Shown piece by piece: positions 46,725-58,521 of a stretch of 64,000 nt of DNA (its first letter is position 1; every line of letters starts with the position of its first letter). The notes beneath the pieces were generated by a model. It was given only the letters and a program-made list of their open reading frames with translations. It searched no databases and was not told the DNA's origin. The translations under genes were made by a program, and so were the position numbers. The DNA comes from Budorcas taxicolor (Eukaryota > Chordata > Mammalia > Artiodactyla > Bovidae): NCBI RefSeq assembly GCF_023091745.1, contig NC_068926.1, positions 46,028,001 through 46,092,000 on the forward strand, written 5' to 3'.

Positions 46725-47640
46725 GACAAGAAACACAGATAGGGTGTATAAACTTGAACCCCAAACAACAAAGTAAATGGCAACACGATCATACTTATCA
46801 ATAATTACCTTAAATGTAAATGGGTTGAATGCCCCAACCAAAAGACAAAGACTGGCTGAATGGATACAAAAATAAGACCCCTATATATGTTGTCTATAAG
46901 AGACTCACCTCAAAACAAGGGACATATACAGACTGAAAGTGAAGGTCTGGAAAAAGATATTCCATGCAAATAGAGACAAAAAGAAAGCAAGAGTAGCAAT
47001 ACTCATATCAGATAAAATAGACTTTAAAACAAAGGCTGTGAAAAGAGACAAAAGACACTACATAATGATCAAAGGATCAATCCAAGAAGAAGATATAACA
47101 ATCATATATATATATGCACCCAACATAGGAGCACCGCAATATGTAAGACAAATGCTAACAAGTATGAAAGGGGAAATTAACAATAAGACAATAATAGTGG
47201 GAGACTTTAATACCCCACTCACACCTATGGATAGATCAACTAAACAGAAAATTAACAAGGAAACACAAACTTTAAATGATACAATAGACCAGTTAGACCT
47301 AATTGATATCTATAGGACATTTCACCCCAAAACAATGAATTTCACCTTTTTCTCAAGCGCACATGGAACCTTCTCCAGGATAGATCACATCCTGGACCAT
47401 AAATCTAGCCTTGGTAAATTCAAAAAAAATGAAATCATTCCAAGCATCTTTTCTGACCACAATGCAGTAAGATTAGATCTCAATTACAGGAGAAAAACTA
47501 TTTAAAATTCCAACATATGGAGGCTTAACAACATGCTCCTGAATAACCAACAAATCACAGAAGAAATCAAAAAAGAATTTAAGATGTATAGAAACCTGTG
47601 AAAATGAAAACACAACAACCCAAAACCTGTGGGACACTGT

Positions 47641-48707
47641 GTGGATCACAATAAACTGTAGAAAATTCTGAAAGAGATGGGAATACCAGACCACCTGACC
47701 TGCCTCTTGGGAAACCTGTATGCAGGTCAGGAAGCAACAGTTAGAACTGGACATGGAACAGCAGACTGGTTCCAAATAGGAAAAGGAGTATGTCAAGGCT
47801 GTATATTGTCACCCTGCTTATTTAACTTCTATGCACAGTACATCATGAGAAATGCTGGGCTGGAAGAAGCACAAGCTAGAATCAAGATTGCCAGGAGAAA
47901 TATCAATAACCTCAGATATGCAGATGACACCACCCTTATGGCAGAAAGTGAGGAGGAACTAAAAAGCCTCTTGATGAAAGTGAAAGAAAAGAATGAAAAC
48001 GTTGGCTTAAAGCTCAACATTCAGAAAAGTAAGATCATGGCATCCGGTCCCATCACTTCATGGGAAATAGATGGGGAAACAGTGGAAACAGTGTCAGGCT
48101 TTATTTTCGGGGGGCTCCAAAATCACTGCAGATGATGATTGCAGCCATGAAATTAAAAGACGCTTACTCCTTGGAAGGAAAGTTATGACCAACCTAGATA
48201 GCATATTCAAAAGCAGAGACATTACTTTGCCAACAAAGGTCCACCTAGTCAAAGCTATGGTTTTTCCAGTAGTCATGTATGGATGTTAGAGTTGGACTGT
48301 GAAGAAAGCTGAGCGCTGAATAATTGATGGTTTTGAACTGTGGTGTTGGAGAAGACTCTTGAGAGTCCCTTGGACTACAAGGAGATCCAACCAGTCCATT
48401 CTAAAGGAGATCAGTGCTGGGTGTTCTTTGGAAGAAATGGTGCTAAAGCTGAAACTCCAGTACTTTGGACACCTCACGCGAAGAGTTGACTCATTGGAAA
48501 AGACTCTGATGCCAGGAGGGATTGGAGGGAAGACGAGAAGGGGACTACAGAGGATGAGGTGGCTGGATGGCATCACCGACTCTATGGACATGAGTTTGGG
48601 TGAACTCTGGGAGTTGGTAATGGACAGGCCGGCCTGGTGTGCTGCAGTTCATGGGGTTACAAAGAGTCAGACATGACTGAGCGACTGAACTGAATTGAAC
48701 TGAACTG
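47641..48707 (+). mobile_element. BovB LINE, 5'-truncated, inside L1 ORF2
   Basis: Starts 'gtggatcacaataaactg' just after RT motif A and ends 'gaattgaactgaactg'. The 5' junction shares 'actgt' (47636-47640) between L1 and BovB. No TSD is visible and about 15 bp of L1 appear to be missing on the right. Confidence 0.94.
47677..48676 (+). pseudogene. BovB RT fragment, frameshifted
   Basis: Encodes RT from motif B ('GKGVCQGCILSPCLFN', Gln-Gly kept) through YADD at 47917-47928 and the thumb to the C-terminal tail. One extra G in the run near 48111 shifts the frame ('FGGLQNHCR'), a stop replaces the Glu codon after 'VMYGC' (48287-48289), and the last part reads 48359-48676. Truncated at its 5' side, it lacks the endonuclease and RT motif A. 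Confidence 0.92.
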
Positions 48708-51700
48708 GAGGGGAAGGTTCATAGCAATACAGACATGCCTCAAGAAAAAAGAAAAAAGTCAAATAAATAACCTAACTCTACACCTAAAGCAACTAGAAAA
48801 TAAAAGGAAGAAATGAAGAACCCCAGGGTTAGTAGAAAGAAAGAAATCTTAAAAACTAGGGCAGAAACAAATGCAAAAGAAACAAAAGAGTTCATAGCAA
48901 AAATCAACAAAGCCAAAGCTGGTTCTTTGAGAGGATAAATAAAATTGACAAACCATTAGCCAGACTCATCAAGAAACAAAGGGAGAAAAATCAAATCAAT
49001 AAAATTAGAAATGAAAATGGAGAGATCACAGCAGACAACACAGAAATACAAAGGATCATAAGAGACTACTATCAGCAATTATATGACAATAAAATGGACA
49101 ACGTGGAAGAAATGGACAAATTCTTGGAAAAGTACAACTTTCCAAAACTGAACCAGGAAGAAATAAAAAATATTAGCAGACCCATTACAAGCACAGAAAT
49201 TGAAACTGTAATCAGAAATCTTCCAGCAAACAAAAGCCCAGGTCCAGACGGCTTCACAGCTGAATTCTACCAAAAATTTCGAGAAGAGCTAACACCTATC
49301 CTACCCAAACTCTTCCAGAAAATTGCAGAGGAAGGTAAACTTCCAAACTCATTCCATAAGCCACCATCACCCTAATACCAAAACCTGACAAAGATGCCAC
49401 AAAAAAAGAAAACTACAGGCCAATATCATTGATGAACATAGATGCAAAAATCCTTAACAAAATTCTAGCAATCAGAATCCAACAACACATTAAAAAGGTC
49501 ATACATCATGACCAAGTGGGCTTTATCCCAGGGATTCAAGGATTCTTCAATATCCGCAAATCAATCAATGTAATACACCACACTAACAAATTGAAAAATA
49601 AAAACCATATGATTATCTCAATAGATGCAGAGAAAGCCTTTGACAAAATTCAACATCCATTTATGATAAAAACTCTCCAGAAAGCAGGAATAGAAGGAAC
49701 ATACCTCAACATAATAAAAGCTATAAATGACAAACCCACAGCAAACATTATCCTCAATGGTGAAAAACTGAAAGCATTTCCCCTAAAGTCAGGAATAAGA
49801 AAAGGGTGCCCACTTTCACCACTACTATTCAACATAGTTTTGGAAGTTTTGGCCACAGCAATCAGAGCATAAAAAGAAATAAAAGGAATCCAAGTTGGAA
49901 AAGAAGAAGTAAAACTCTCACTGTTTGCAGATGACATGATCCTCTACATAGAAAACCCTAAAGACTCCACTAGAAAATTACTAGAGCTAATCAATGAATA
50001 TAGTAAAGTTGCAGAATATAAAATCAACACACAGAAATCCCTTGCATTCCTATACACTAATAATGAGAAAATAGAAAGAGAAATTAAGGGAACAATTCCA
50101 TTCACCATTGCAACAAAAAGAATAAAATACTTAGGAATGTATCTACCTAAAGAGACAAAAGACCTATATATAGAAAACTATAAAACAGTGGTGAAAGAAA
50201 TCAAAGAGGACACTAATAGATGGAGAAATATACTGTGTTCATGGATCGGAAGAATAAATATAGTGAAAATGAGTATACTACCCAAAGCAATCCATAGATT
50301 CAATGCACTCCCTATCAAACTACTAATGGTATTTTTCACAGAGCTAGAACAAATAATTTCACAATTTGTATGGAAATACAAAAAACCTCGAATAGCCAAA
50401 GCAATCTTGAGAAAGAAGAAAGGAACTGGAGGAATCAACCTGCCTGACTTCAGGCTATACTACAAAGCCACAGTCATCAAGACAGTATGGTACTGACACA
50501 AGACAGGAATATAGATCAATGGAACAAAATGCCCAGAGATAAATCCACACACCTATGGACACCTTATCTTTGACAAAGAAGGCAATAATATACAATGGAT
50601 TAAAGACAATCTCTTTAACAAGTGGTGCTGGGGAAACTGGTCAACCACTTGTAAAAGAATGAAACTAGGACACTTTCTAACACCATACACAAAAATAAAC
50701 TCAAAATGGGTTAAAGATCTAAATGTAAGACCAGAAACTATAAAACTCCTAGAGGAGAACATAGGCAAAACACTCTCCGACATAAATCACAGCAGGATCC
50801 TCCATGACCCACCTACCAGAATACTGGAAATAAAAGCAAAAATAAACTAATGGGACCTAGTTAAAATTAAAAGCTTCTGCACAACAAAGGAAACTATAAG
50901 CAAGGTGAAAAGACAGCCTTCAGAATGGGAGAAAATAATAGCAAATGAAGCAACTGACACAGAATTAATCTCAAAAATATACAAGCAACCCCTGCAGCTC
51001 AATTCCAGAAAAATAAATGACCCAATCAAAAAATGGGCCAAAGAACAAAACAGACATTTCTCCAAAGAAGACATACAGATGGCTAACAAACACATGAAAA
51101 GATGCTCAACATCACTCATTATCAGAGAAATGCAAATCAAAACCACAATGAGGTACCATTTCACACCAGTCAGAATGGCTGCTATCCAAAAGTCTACACG
51201 CAATAAATGCTGGAGAGGGTGTGGAGAAAAGGGAACCCTCTTACACTGCTGGTGGGAGTGCGAATTAGTACAGCCACTATGGAGAACAGTGTGGAGATTC
51301 CTTAAAAAACTGGAAATAGAACTGCCTTATGACCCAGCAATCCCACTGCTGGGCATACACACCGAGGAAACCAGAATTGAAAGAGACACGTGTACCCCAA
51401 TGTTCATCACAGCACTGTTTATAATAGCCAGGACATGGAAGCAACCTAGATGTCCATCAGCAGACGAATGAATAAGAAAGCTGTGGTACATATACACGAT
51501 GGAGTATTACTCAGCCATTAAAAAGAATACATTTTAATCTGTTCTAATGAGGTGGATGAAACTGGAGCCTATTATACAGAGTGAAGTAAGCCAGAAAGAA
51601 AAACACCAATACAGTATACTAACGCATATATATGGAATTTAGAAAGATGGTAACAATAACCTTGTATGCAAGACAGCAAAAGAAATACAGATGTATAGAA

Positions 51701-52021
51701 CAGTCTTTTGGTCTTTGTGGGAGAGGGCGAGGGTGGGATGATTTGGGAGAATGGTATTGAAACACGTATAATATCATATGTGAAACAAATCACCAGTCCA
51801 GGTTCAATGCCTGATACAGGATGCTCAGGGATGGTACACTGGGATGACCCAGAGGGGTGGTATGGGGAGGGAGGTGGGAGGGAGGTTCAGGATGGGGAAC
51901 ACGTGTACACCTGTGGCAGATTCATGTTGATGTATGGCAAAAACCAATACAATATTGTAAAGTAATTAGCCTCTAATTAAAATAAATAAACTTATATTAA
52001 AAAATAAATAAAAAATAAACA

Positions 52022-52092
52022 CACAAAAAATACATTGAATAAGATTAACAATAATTACTGAAGAAATAAAGCAGTGAATTTGAAAAAAAAAA
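52022..52092 (+). other. Extra 3' segment of the L1, possible transduction
   Basis: After a first A-rich L1 end ('aaaaaataaataaaaaataa', to about 52018) come about 60 bp of non-L1-like sequence ('ttgaataagattaacaat', 'aataaagcagtgaatttg', including an AATAAA) and a second poly(A) just before the TSD. This is the form of an L1 3' transduction; a long, diverged tail is the alternative. Confidence 0.5.
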
Positions 52093-52115
52093 ATCAACAA
52101 CAACACTGAGGCAAG

Positions 52116-52503
52116 ATCCTTCACCAGCAAAAAGATTATGACTCACTGAAGGCTCAAATGATGGCTAGCATATTTGAGCAATAAAAAAATTTTAATTAAG
52201 GTATGTATATTGGGTTTTTAGACATAATGATGCTGCACATGTAACAGACTGAAGTATAATGCAAACACAACTTTTTAATTAAATTTTTTGGCTATGCTGA
52301 GAGGCATGTGGGATCTTAATTCCCTAACTGGGAATCAAACCCACAACCTCTGCATTGGAAGCACAGAATCTTAACCATTGGACCATCAGGGAAGTCCCTA
52401 AACATACTTTTGTGTGCACCGGGATACCACCATATTGTATGATTTGTTGTATTGCTTCGTTCACTTTACTGTGGGGGTCTGGAACCTCCAAGGTGTGGGT
52501 GCC
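52116..52503 (-). mobile_element. Tigger1-like DNA transposon, right arm
   Basis: Continues 'atccttcaccagcaaaaag', 'ctcactgaaggctcaaatg', 'agacataatgatgctgcac' and ends near 'cactttactgtgggggtctg' followed by a decayed inverted repeat. Interrupted at 52272-52398 by a CHR SINE. Confidence 0.9.
52272..52398 (-). mobile_element. CHR-type tRNA-derived SINE
   Basis: Reverse orientation: 'aattttttggctatgctgag', 'gtgggatcttaattccc', 'actgggaatcaaacccacaa', 'accattggaccatcaggg', 'aagtccc'. This is the cetartiodactyl CHR SINE group, older than Bov-tA, sitting inside the Tigger1. Confidence 0.88.
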
Positions 52504-52540
52504 ATGGACATACATATTTTCCTATTTTAACCTATAAAAC

Positions 52541-53164
52541 TGAGAACGTTAAAGCTTAGGCAGGTTGATAAGGAGTCCAAGGCCCCTTTAAGGAGGAGAT
52601 GAACTTTCTTGCTCACATTCTTTTGCCTTAGTCACATAGGCTGCACAAGCAACAATATATCTTGCTCATGCTTTCCTTAAGCTCTGTGATAATATTGCAA
52701 CAATATATTTTGCCTGGGAATTGGCTTTTCTTTAGGTCCAGAGCTAATGATTACTCGTGGGTATGCTTTTCTTAGGCTCTAAGTTAATGATTATAATTGC
52801 AACAAATCTTGCTTGAGAACCTCTTTCTCAGCAACAGTATGTCTCGCCCAGAGACACATTGTCCAGAACCATTCCTTCTGACTAATCTTGTACTAAAGTT
52901 ATCTCAGGATGGTGGAACTCAGGGCCAGGTGAAACTTTTACAACCTTGAGATATTCTTTTTACCTAGTTTCAGCAGCCAGCTGAAAAATATATAATGCCA
53001 TGCTCAAACTAGCAAAGTTGGTACTCTTTCTACCCCCTTTGATGTCTATGCCAGAAGCTTTCTCTATCACTTTTACTTTAATAAAAATCTTTGCTGCACA
53101 AAGCTCTGAGTGAGTGAGACTACATCTTTAGTCCTGGAGTGATATCTTCTCCTTTGGAGACCAC
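52541..53164 (+). mobile_element. Solo LTR of an endogenous retrovirus
   Basis: Starts 'tgagaacgttaaagcttagg'. A TATA-like 'atatataa' is at 52988-52995 and AATAAA at 53080-53085, followed by a U5-like stretch ending near 'ggagaccaca'. Order and spacing fit U3-R-U5. No primer-binding site or internal genes follow, so it is read as solo. Family not named; a clear TSD was not found. Confidence 0.75.
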
Positions 53165-53696
53165 AAACCCAACACCAACCACTGTAAGTGATCAAAAGCA
53201 GCCACCAGCACCCTTAGGGGTGGGGATCCAGAATTTCCTCAGCTTGGGGTAGAGCCTCAGAGGAGAGGCTGCTCAGATAGCAAATCCCTGGGGTAAACAG
53301 GGGAAGACAGGCTTTACTATGGTTACTGGGTGTGAGTGGAACCCCAGGACCTCCAGAGATGAGGTTAGTTGGAGGGAGGAAGTGTCTGGATTCTGTTGAT
53401 TAGGTTAGTTTTACTCCTGCTTGTGATTAGTCCCATTGGGATTGGGAAGCAGGCCTCAGGGAGCCTGAGAAAGGGGCTCTGTCTCAAGTGAGGTTCCCAG
53501 AACACCCTGGACACCTGGTGGAGCCCCAGGTAGCTATGACTTGGACCCTAAAGGTGCTTTTGGGCTTGATGCTCTGAGAAACTCACTCTTCAGGGAGTGC
53601 AAAGCATTTCCCACCTGCTCCTGCCCAGCACTGCCCTTGACAGCCCCTGCCTGAGAAAGAACTGGCTTGCAGTTTGCAGATAGGATCCAGGCTAAC
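53165..53696. other. Stretch between two LTRs, no gene seen
   Basis: No open frame of note, no retroviral motif and no tRNA-primer complement next to the upstream LTR. Most likely ordinary flank. Confidence 0.4.
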
Positions 53697-54157
53697 TGTT
53701 CTGACCCCATTAGTGTAAGAGGGAAGAGCTAAAACCAGACTCCATGTTTGATCTGTTTCTTTGACTTTAATCTTTGTGTTTCATTTGCTTTTATTATTAT
53801 AATCATACATTATAGCCTGTCTCAGGAACCCTGCCCCTCTGCCTGAATGTTAATCTAAAGTGTCTTTGTTCAGCTCACAGGGAGGTGATCTGACCTTGCC
53901 CACCTGTTATCCCAGGAGATTTTCTTGTAAGACTGATGGCCCTTTTTTACTTTACTTCCACATCCCTTCTCTCTCTCTGATTCTATAAAAGAATCTGGTG
54001 TCCAGACCCCAATAAGATAGTTATTTTGAGACATTAGTATACCATCTTCTCAGTCTGATGGTTTTCTGAATAAAGTTGTATTCCTTGCCTTAACACTTTG
54101 TCTCCAATGTATTACCCCGTCATGCAGCGAGCAGAGCAAGCCTGGACTTAGTAACAT
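53697..54157 (+). mobile_element. Solo LTR, second family
   Basis: Starts about 'tgttctgaccccattag' and ends 'cctggacttagtaaca'. TATA box 'tataaaag' at 53984-53991 and AATAAA at 54069-54074, about 85 bp apart as expected for a retroviral promoter and poly(A) site. The U5 text 'catgcagcgagcagagc' is typical of class I-type LTRs. Unlike the LTR at 52541. Boundaries approximate. Confidence 0.75.
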
Positions 54158-55806
54158 CAGGAACCCAGGATTCAGCTCCAAAACACCTCCTACTGGTATT
54201 TTGGTAAAATTCCCCAAGGGCACAAACCCACAGAGAAACTCACACAGGCTGAGCCCACTTGGAGTTCCATGGACCCCTCCAGTTGGGAATGAACTGGTTG
54301 TGATTCTGCCCTCTGTTAGAAATGGTGATTTATGTCAGAACTTTGCTGAATCATTCAAAAGTTTCTTAAAAATATGACTTTCTTAGAGTTTACTGAACTT
54401 TCATTAAATTCATGTATTTTGCATAAAAGGTTAATATTTTGCATGGAAAGGATGCTAGAATTGTTAAAATTAAGACTAAGAACTGAGTAAAGTTAACTTA
54501 AATAATTCAGTAGGAAGCATGGAAATCAAGTTGGAGATATCTCTACTTAAAGGCAACACATTTAGAAACTTAAAGGTTATTTATTTGTTTAATTTGCCCT
54601 CATATGCAACCATACATTCACATTATTAGATTTTTTAATGAATATTAATTTCTAAAAGAAAATTTGTGGTGTTTCTTGTTTTCCAGTGAAAGGGGAGGGA
54701 GGGAAGGAGACTGTGTTTCTCAGGCTCTGAGGGCCCTGACTTCTGCAGCAGGAGCCCCATGCAGGAGGACCCGCTGTGGGGTTTTCAGACAAAGAGGCAG
54801 CTGTCACCCAACTGGAGTGAGCTGGAGACAGGAAGCAGGCAGAGATGAGGGCAGCAAAGATGGCCTGAGTGTCAAGCCTGGTTTCATGCAGCAGGTTTGC
54901 TTCAGCAAAGGGTCTGGCTTTGAGGCATTTGGGGTGCAGCAGGCTGGATGCAAGAGGGAAGAGGGGCAGAGACACCCCATTCTCTCTGCCCTGGATTCTT
55001 TATTCTTCCCTTCATTCATCTTCCACATCCCCTCTGCCCTGCCCTGTCTGAGAGCTAACCACTGACCTCCATTGGCAGCATCCACAGGCTCCCCCTCCTC
55101 TAGCCTCTACAGGGTTTGGATATCAGGGGCACCAGCAGGAGAACAGAGGGAATGAGGAGGGGGAGGCATGCGTGTTTTCTCTGGCCCCTTGCTGCTCAGG
55201 GCTCTGGGATCAGGCAGGTTTCCCCTCCCCTTGGCACATACCTGCTGCCCCCAATGCAGCCAGGCTCTGCTAAAGTGAAGGCCAGGAGCCTGGGAACCTA
55301 GGAAGTCTGATGTGCTCCACAAAAAATACTGGGTGAGGAAGGGTGACTGAGAGGTGACAGAGGGTCAGGGGGTCTCCCCGAGGAGGGGACATTTGTGATG
55401 AGAAACCAAGTGTTGGGAAACAGACATTCAAGTTGATGTCCAGAAGGTGCAGGAATGAGCCCGGGCAGTCTGAGGGACAGTGCAAGCCCTGACAGGGGCA
55501 CAGCAGAGAAATGGGGCCTCGGATGAAATAAGGTGAGCAGCCAGCTCCATCTTCCTCCAGCTGGGTGCAGAAGTACAGTCTCCATCATAAATCATGGCTG
55601 TAATTCCCCATCCTTAACCACAAAATCTCCTGGAGCATCTTTTCTTTCACCCCGTTATCTAATCTGGAGAGCAAAGGTGAGTCCTTAGTCTTCTCATTCC
55701 TGAAATCGAGTCCCCCTAAGACTGAACTCCCTTGCAGAGTTTATGATTTACTTCTATATCCAAAACTTTATTCCATTTCTTGTTACACCCCTGTTCCCCT
55801 CAGGAT
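54158..55806. other. Single-copy-looking stretch, no gene seen
   Basis: AT-rich to 54660, then GC-richer with overlapping 60-133 aa frames on both strands (54652-55588) lacking recognised domains. Confidence 0.4.
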
Positions 55807-56477
55807 TGAGGAGTATCAAGGAAAAGGGGGGACTGAAACCAAGCAGAACCCTGCAAGGGCTTCCTGGGTACAAAAGACCCTCTGTGTCCCCTGTTTCTTG
55901 TTTGTAGAAAAAGGCTTCAGCCTCCTAGGCTTCCCCTGTGTTCTAAAGAGCAGACTCAAGCAGTTACTAATTAGAGAAGTGAGGGAACAATAAACAAAGG
56001 AAAAGCAGTCAAGCAAGAAAAGTAATGATGGCTTAAACACTAGTTCAGTGATAAAGCAGAGTCTTAGTTCCTTCTGAGGGGACACACAGAATAATCTCAT
56101 GCATATATTAGAGTTGTTCTGCAGAAACTAACACTCCATTCAGTGGAGGACGGTGATTACATGCTGACCACAAGCTTGTGGACCCCAGACCGGTTGAAAC
56201 CAGAAAGTTGATGATTAAGATTTCTGAAACATCACCCTGTTAACATCAACCAATCAGAAGAAAGCCATACACCGTGCTGCCCTCACTTCAAACGTTGTCT
56301 TTAAAACAGCTTCCCTGAAAGCCATCAGGGAGATCAGGTCTTTGGAACACAAGTTGCCCATTCTCCTTGCTGGGTACCCTGAACATAAACACTGTATTTT
56401 TCTTCACCACAACCTGATGCCAGTAGATTTGCCTTGCTGTGTAGCTGGTGAACACACCTGAGTTTGGACTGGTAACA
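55807..56477 (+). mobile_element. Solo LTR, third family
   Basis: Runs from about 'tgaggagtatcaaggaaaag' to 'tttggactggtaaca'. Landmarks: 'aaaccaagcagaacc', 'ggacacacagaataa', a CCAAT box ('accaatcagaag', about 56247), 'tttaaaa' at 56300-56306 as a TATA-like site, and 'cataaa' at 56384-56389 as a weak poly(A) signal before 'tttttcttcaccacaac'. The start could be as late as 56115. No internal region attached. Confidence 0.7.
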
Positions 56478-56540
56478 TTCCCTTAATTATTAGCATCTGA
56501 GAGATAAAGACCAGGGAGTAAACATGTGTTTGCCTTCCAC

Positions 56541-56738
56541 GTGTGTGTGTTAGTCGCTCAGTCGTGTCCAACTCTTTGTGACACTATGGACTGTAGCCAG
56601 CCAGGCTCCTCTGTCCATGGGATTCTTCAGCAAGAATACTGGAGTAGGCTGCTGTTGCCTTCTCCAGGGGATCTTCCCGACTCAGGGATCGAACCTAGGT
56701 CTCCTGTATGGCAGGCAGATTTTTTACCATCTGAGCCA
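56541..56738 (-). mobile_element. Bov-tA SINE, antisense
   Basis: Reversed tail 'gtgtgtgtgttagtcgctc', body, and tRNA half ending 'ttaccatctgagcca'. The reversed B box 'gggatcgaacc' is visible. Confidence 0.95.
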
Positions 56739-56861
56739 TGGAATCTAGCAATCTCCTTGCTAGGACCCCACAGCTAGCTCCCCCTGTTCTCATCTCTAGG
56801 GTCAGCGTGTAATCACCATCCTTAAAAAATGAAACTTAAAAAAATGCACAACATGAGAGTG

Positions 56862-57130
56862 TGAATCAAGTTTTATTTGGGGCAAAATGAGGACTATAGC
56901 CTGGGAGATAGCACCTCAGGTAGCTCTGAGAAACTGCTCCATAGAGGTAGGGAGGAATGTCAGTATATATGCAATTTTGGTGAAAGGAGAGTACCTTCAA
57001 TCAAGCACATGTTTTTTTGCAGAAGGTTTCTGCTAGTCACAAGGAACAGTCATCACTGTGAAAGATTTTATTGCTTTTCTAGATATGAAGAGATACAAGA
57101 ATTGAGCTTATAAAATTGGCTCTTAAAAAT
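56862..57130 (-). mobile_element. LTR-like fragment, antisense
   Basis: Contains 'caagttttatttggggc' (reverse AATAAA) and 'gactatagcctgggaga', shared with 38031-38330. The following 'ctctgagaaactgctcc' supports a common family. Polarity is opposite to the three LTRs just upstream. Confidence 0.45.
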
Positions 57131-58295
57131 AATTATCTGAAGACCTGTTCTACCAGTTTTCCCCAGAGCACTGAGTGTCTCATTTCTGCTCTCCACCCCG
57201 AACTCCTTTCAGGGGATGTTGAAAATCAGTAGCCTCAGCAGCACATGATATAATCCTTGGAACGGTAGGTGGCAAGCACCAATGGAAGTGCCAATTTGTA
57301 GCTGACAGAGTCTACTGAGCACTGCCCCATTCCTGATACCAATTTTTGCTTTTTGAGGCAACACAGTGCAGAGGCATTAATCAGACACACTTACTCTGCT
57401 CAAAAAGGATGTTTATTGTCCTGGCAGGAGGGCAGTCCTGAGCCTCCACCAGCTCAGTGTGGGAAGGAAAGAGATGGTGATGAAAATTCATGTGATCATG
57501 AGATTCAGGCAATAGGTCCATGACTGGTTAACCTTGAGTGACTTAGTAGTCAAATGTAACTATGTTCTGCTGGCATGAACTTCAGAGCAGTGTGAAAGAT
57601 TCAGTTTTAATTTGAGGTTGCCTTGCTGGAGGGGAAAATTCTGTGGCATTGTCTATAGCCTGAGGCCTGAATTTCTGAGGGCTAGTTACATAAGTTAATG
57701 GCCTGCCTTGTGGAACTGCAACAGTGAATGGACTTTTCCACTGCACCAGGGCTCTAAAAATAAAGGAAACTCCCTGGTAAAGTTTGGGGGAAGCTGGCCA
57801 TTAGAAAGGGTGTGGCTGGGCCCTGAGGATACAGACAATCAGTGGCGACTTTCTGCCATGTGCCCACAGTTTGATCCTACCCTCACGGGCACAGCTGAAC
57901 CACCTGACATGAGCCAGTCTAACCAGGGCCCTTTCTTGCCTTGAGCATTTCGCCTTGGAGCCAAGAGACTCTCATCTCAGGCTGAGCCCATCTCTTCAAT
58001 GAAGAACGTGTCAAGTCTTGGGGACTGAGAGAGTCTCCTCTGCCTTAGAGATGGAGTTACAGAGATTTCATCATCTTCAGAGGAATGATGAAATTATGTG
58101 GTGCAGAGGGGTGAGCTGGTCCCTCTCTTATTGAAATCCTCCCATAGCTTGATTTCCGTCAGTAAGTTTTCCTAGCCTTCCTCCCATCCCCTGAGCATTC
58201 CCTCTGAACTGCCCCTTAACAGCATTTAAGTGCTGAAGCTCCTCAAGTCCTAGACTTGCCCCTCTTTTCTCCATTGTACGTTATAGCTCAGAACT
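57131..58295. other. Unclassified stretch, no gene seen
   Basis: A 78-aa plus frame (57708-57944) has no recognised domain. Part of this may extend the LTR-like unit to its left. Confidence 0.35.
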
Positions 58296-58521
58296 ATAAT
58301 CCAGCTATTGGTAAACTTTCTTTATAAAGGGCTAGATAGTGACTATTTTAGGTTGTGCAGGCAATACAATCTCTGTTGTAATTATTCATCTCTGCCTTTG
58401 TAGAATGAAAACAGCCATAGATGGTACATAAATAAATAGGCATGACTGTGTGCCAATAAAACTTTATTTACATTAGACAGCCAGCCAGATTTACCTACTC
58501 GGCCTTAGTTTGCCATCCCTG
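58296..58521. mobile_element. hAT-type MITE (MER group)
   Basis: Near-complete old non-autonomous element: 'gtaaactttctttataaagg', 'tattttaggttgtgcaggc', 'aaaacagccatag', 'gtgccaataaaactttattt', 'gccagatttacc' and a terminal 'agtttgccatccctg', with the ends inverted relative to each other. I recognise it as a widespread mammalian hAT MITE but cannot fix the MER number. Confidence 0.75.

Larger units (their letters stand above)
46777..51642 (+). pseudogene. L1 ORF2 (endonuclease-RT), inactivated and interrupted
   Basis: Starts MATRSYLSIITLNVNGLN. A TAA replaces codon 33. The endonuclease then stays open at 46939-47505 with 'IIVGDFNTPL', 'SSAHGTFSRIDHIL' and 'SDHNAVRLD', so its catalytic motifs survive. 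BovB (about 47641-48707) splits the region before the RT. RT: 'SPGPDGFT', a frameshift near 49350, 'IDAEKAFDKIQHP', 'GIRKGCPLSPLLFN', a stop at 49870-49872, then intact FADD at 49924-49935. Further stops at about 50496 (TGG to TGA), near 50850 and 51470. The cysteine-rich C-terminus (C-W-R-G-C...H-C-W-W-E-C, from 51208) is intact. Natural end at TAG 51640-51642. Confidence 0.94.
43147..52100 (+). mobile_element. Full-length L1_BT-like element in a Tigger1
   Basis: Starts 'ggaggcagtcctaagatgg' and ends in a second A-rich tail. Exact 15-bp TSD 'caacactgaggcaag' at 43132-43146 and 52101-52115. Net length without its BovB insertion is about 7.9 kb: 5' UTR 43147-45810 with three ~145-bp tandem units, ORF1 from 45811, ORF2 46777-51642, then the 3' UTR. 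Its 5' UTR does not resemble that of the L1 at 22422-35356, so the two belong to different subfamilies. ORFs are broken. Confidence 0.95.
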
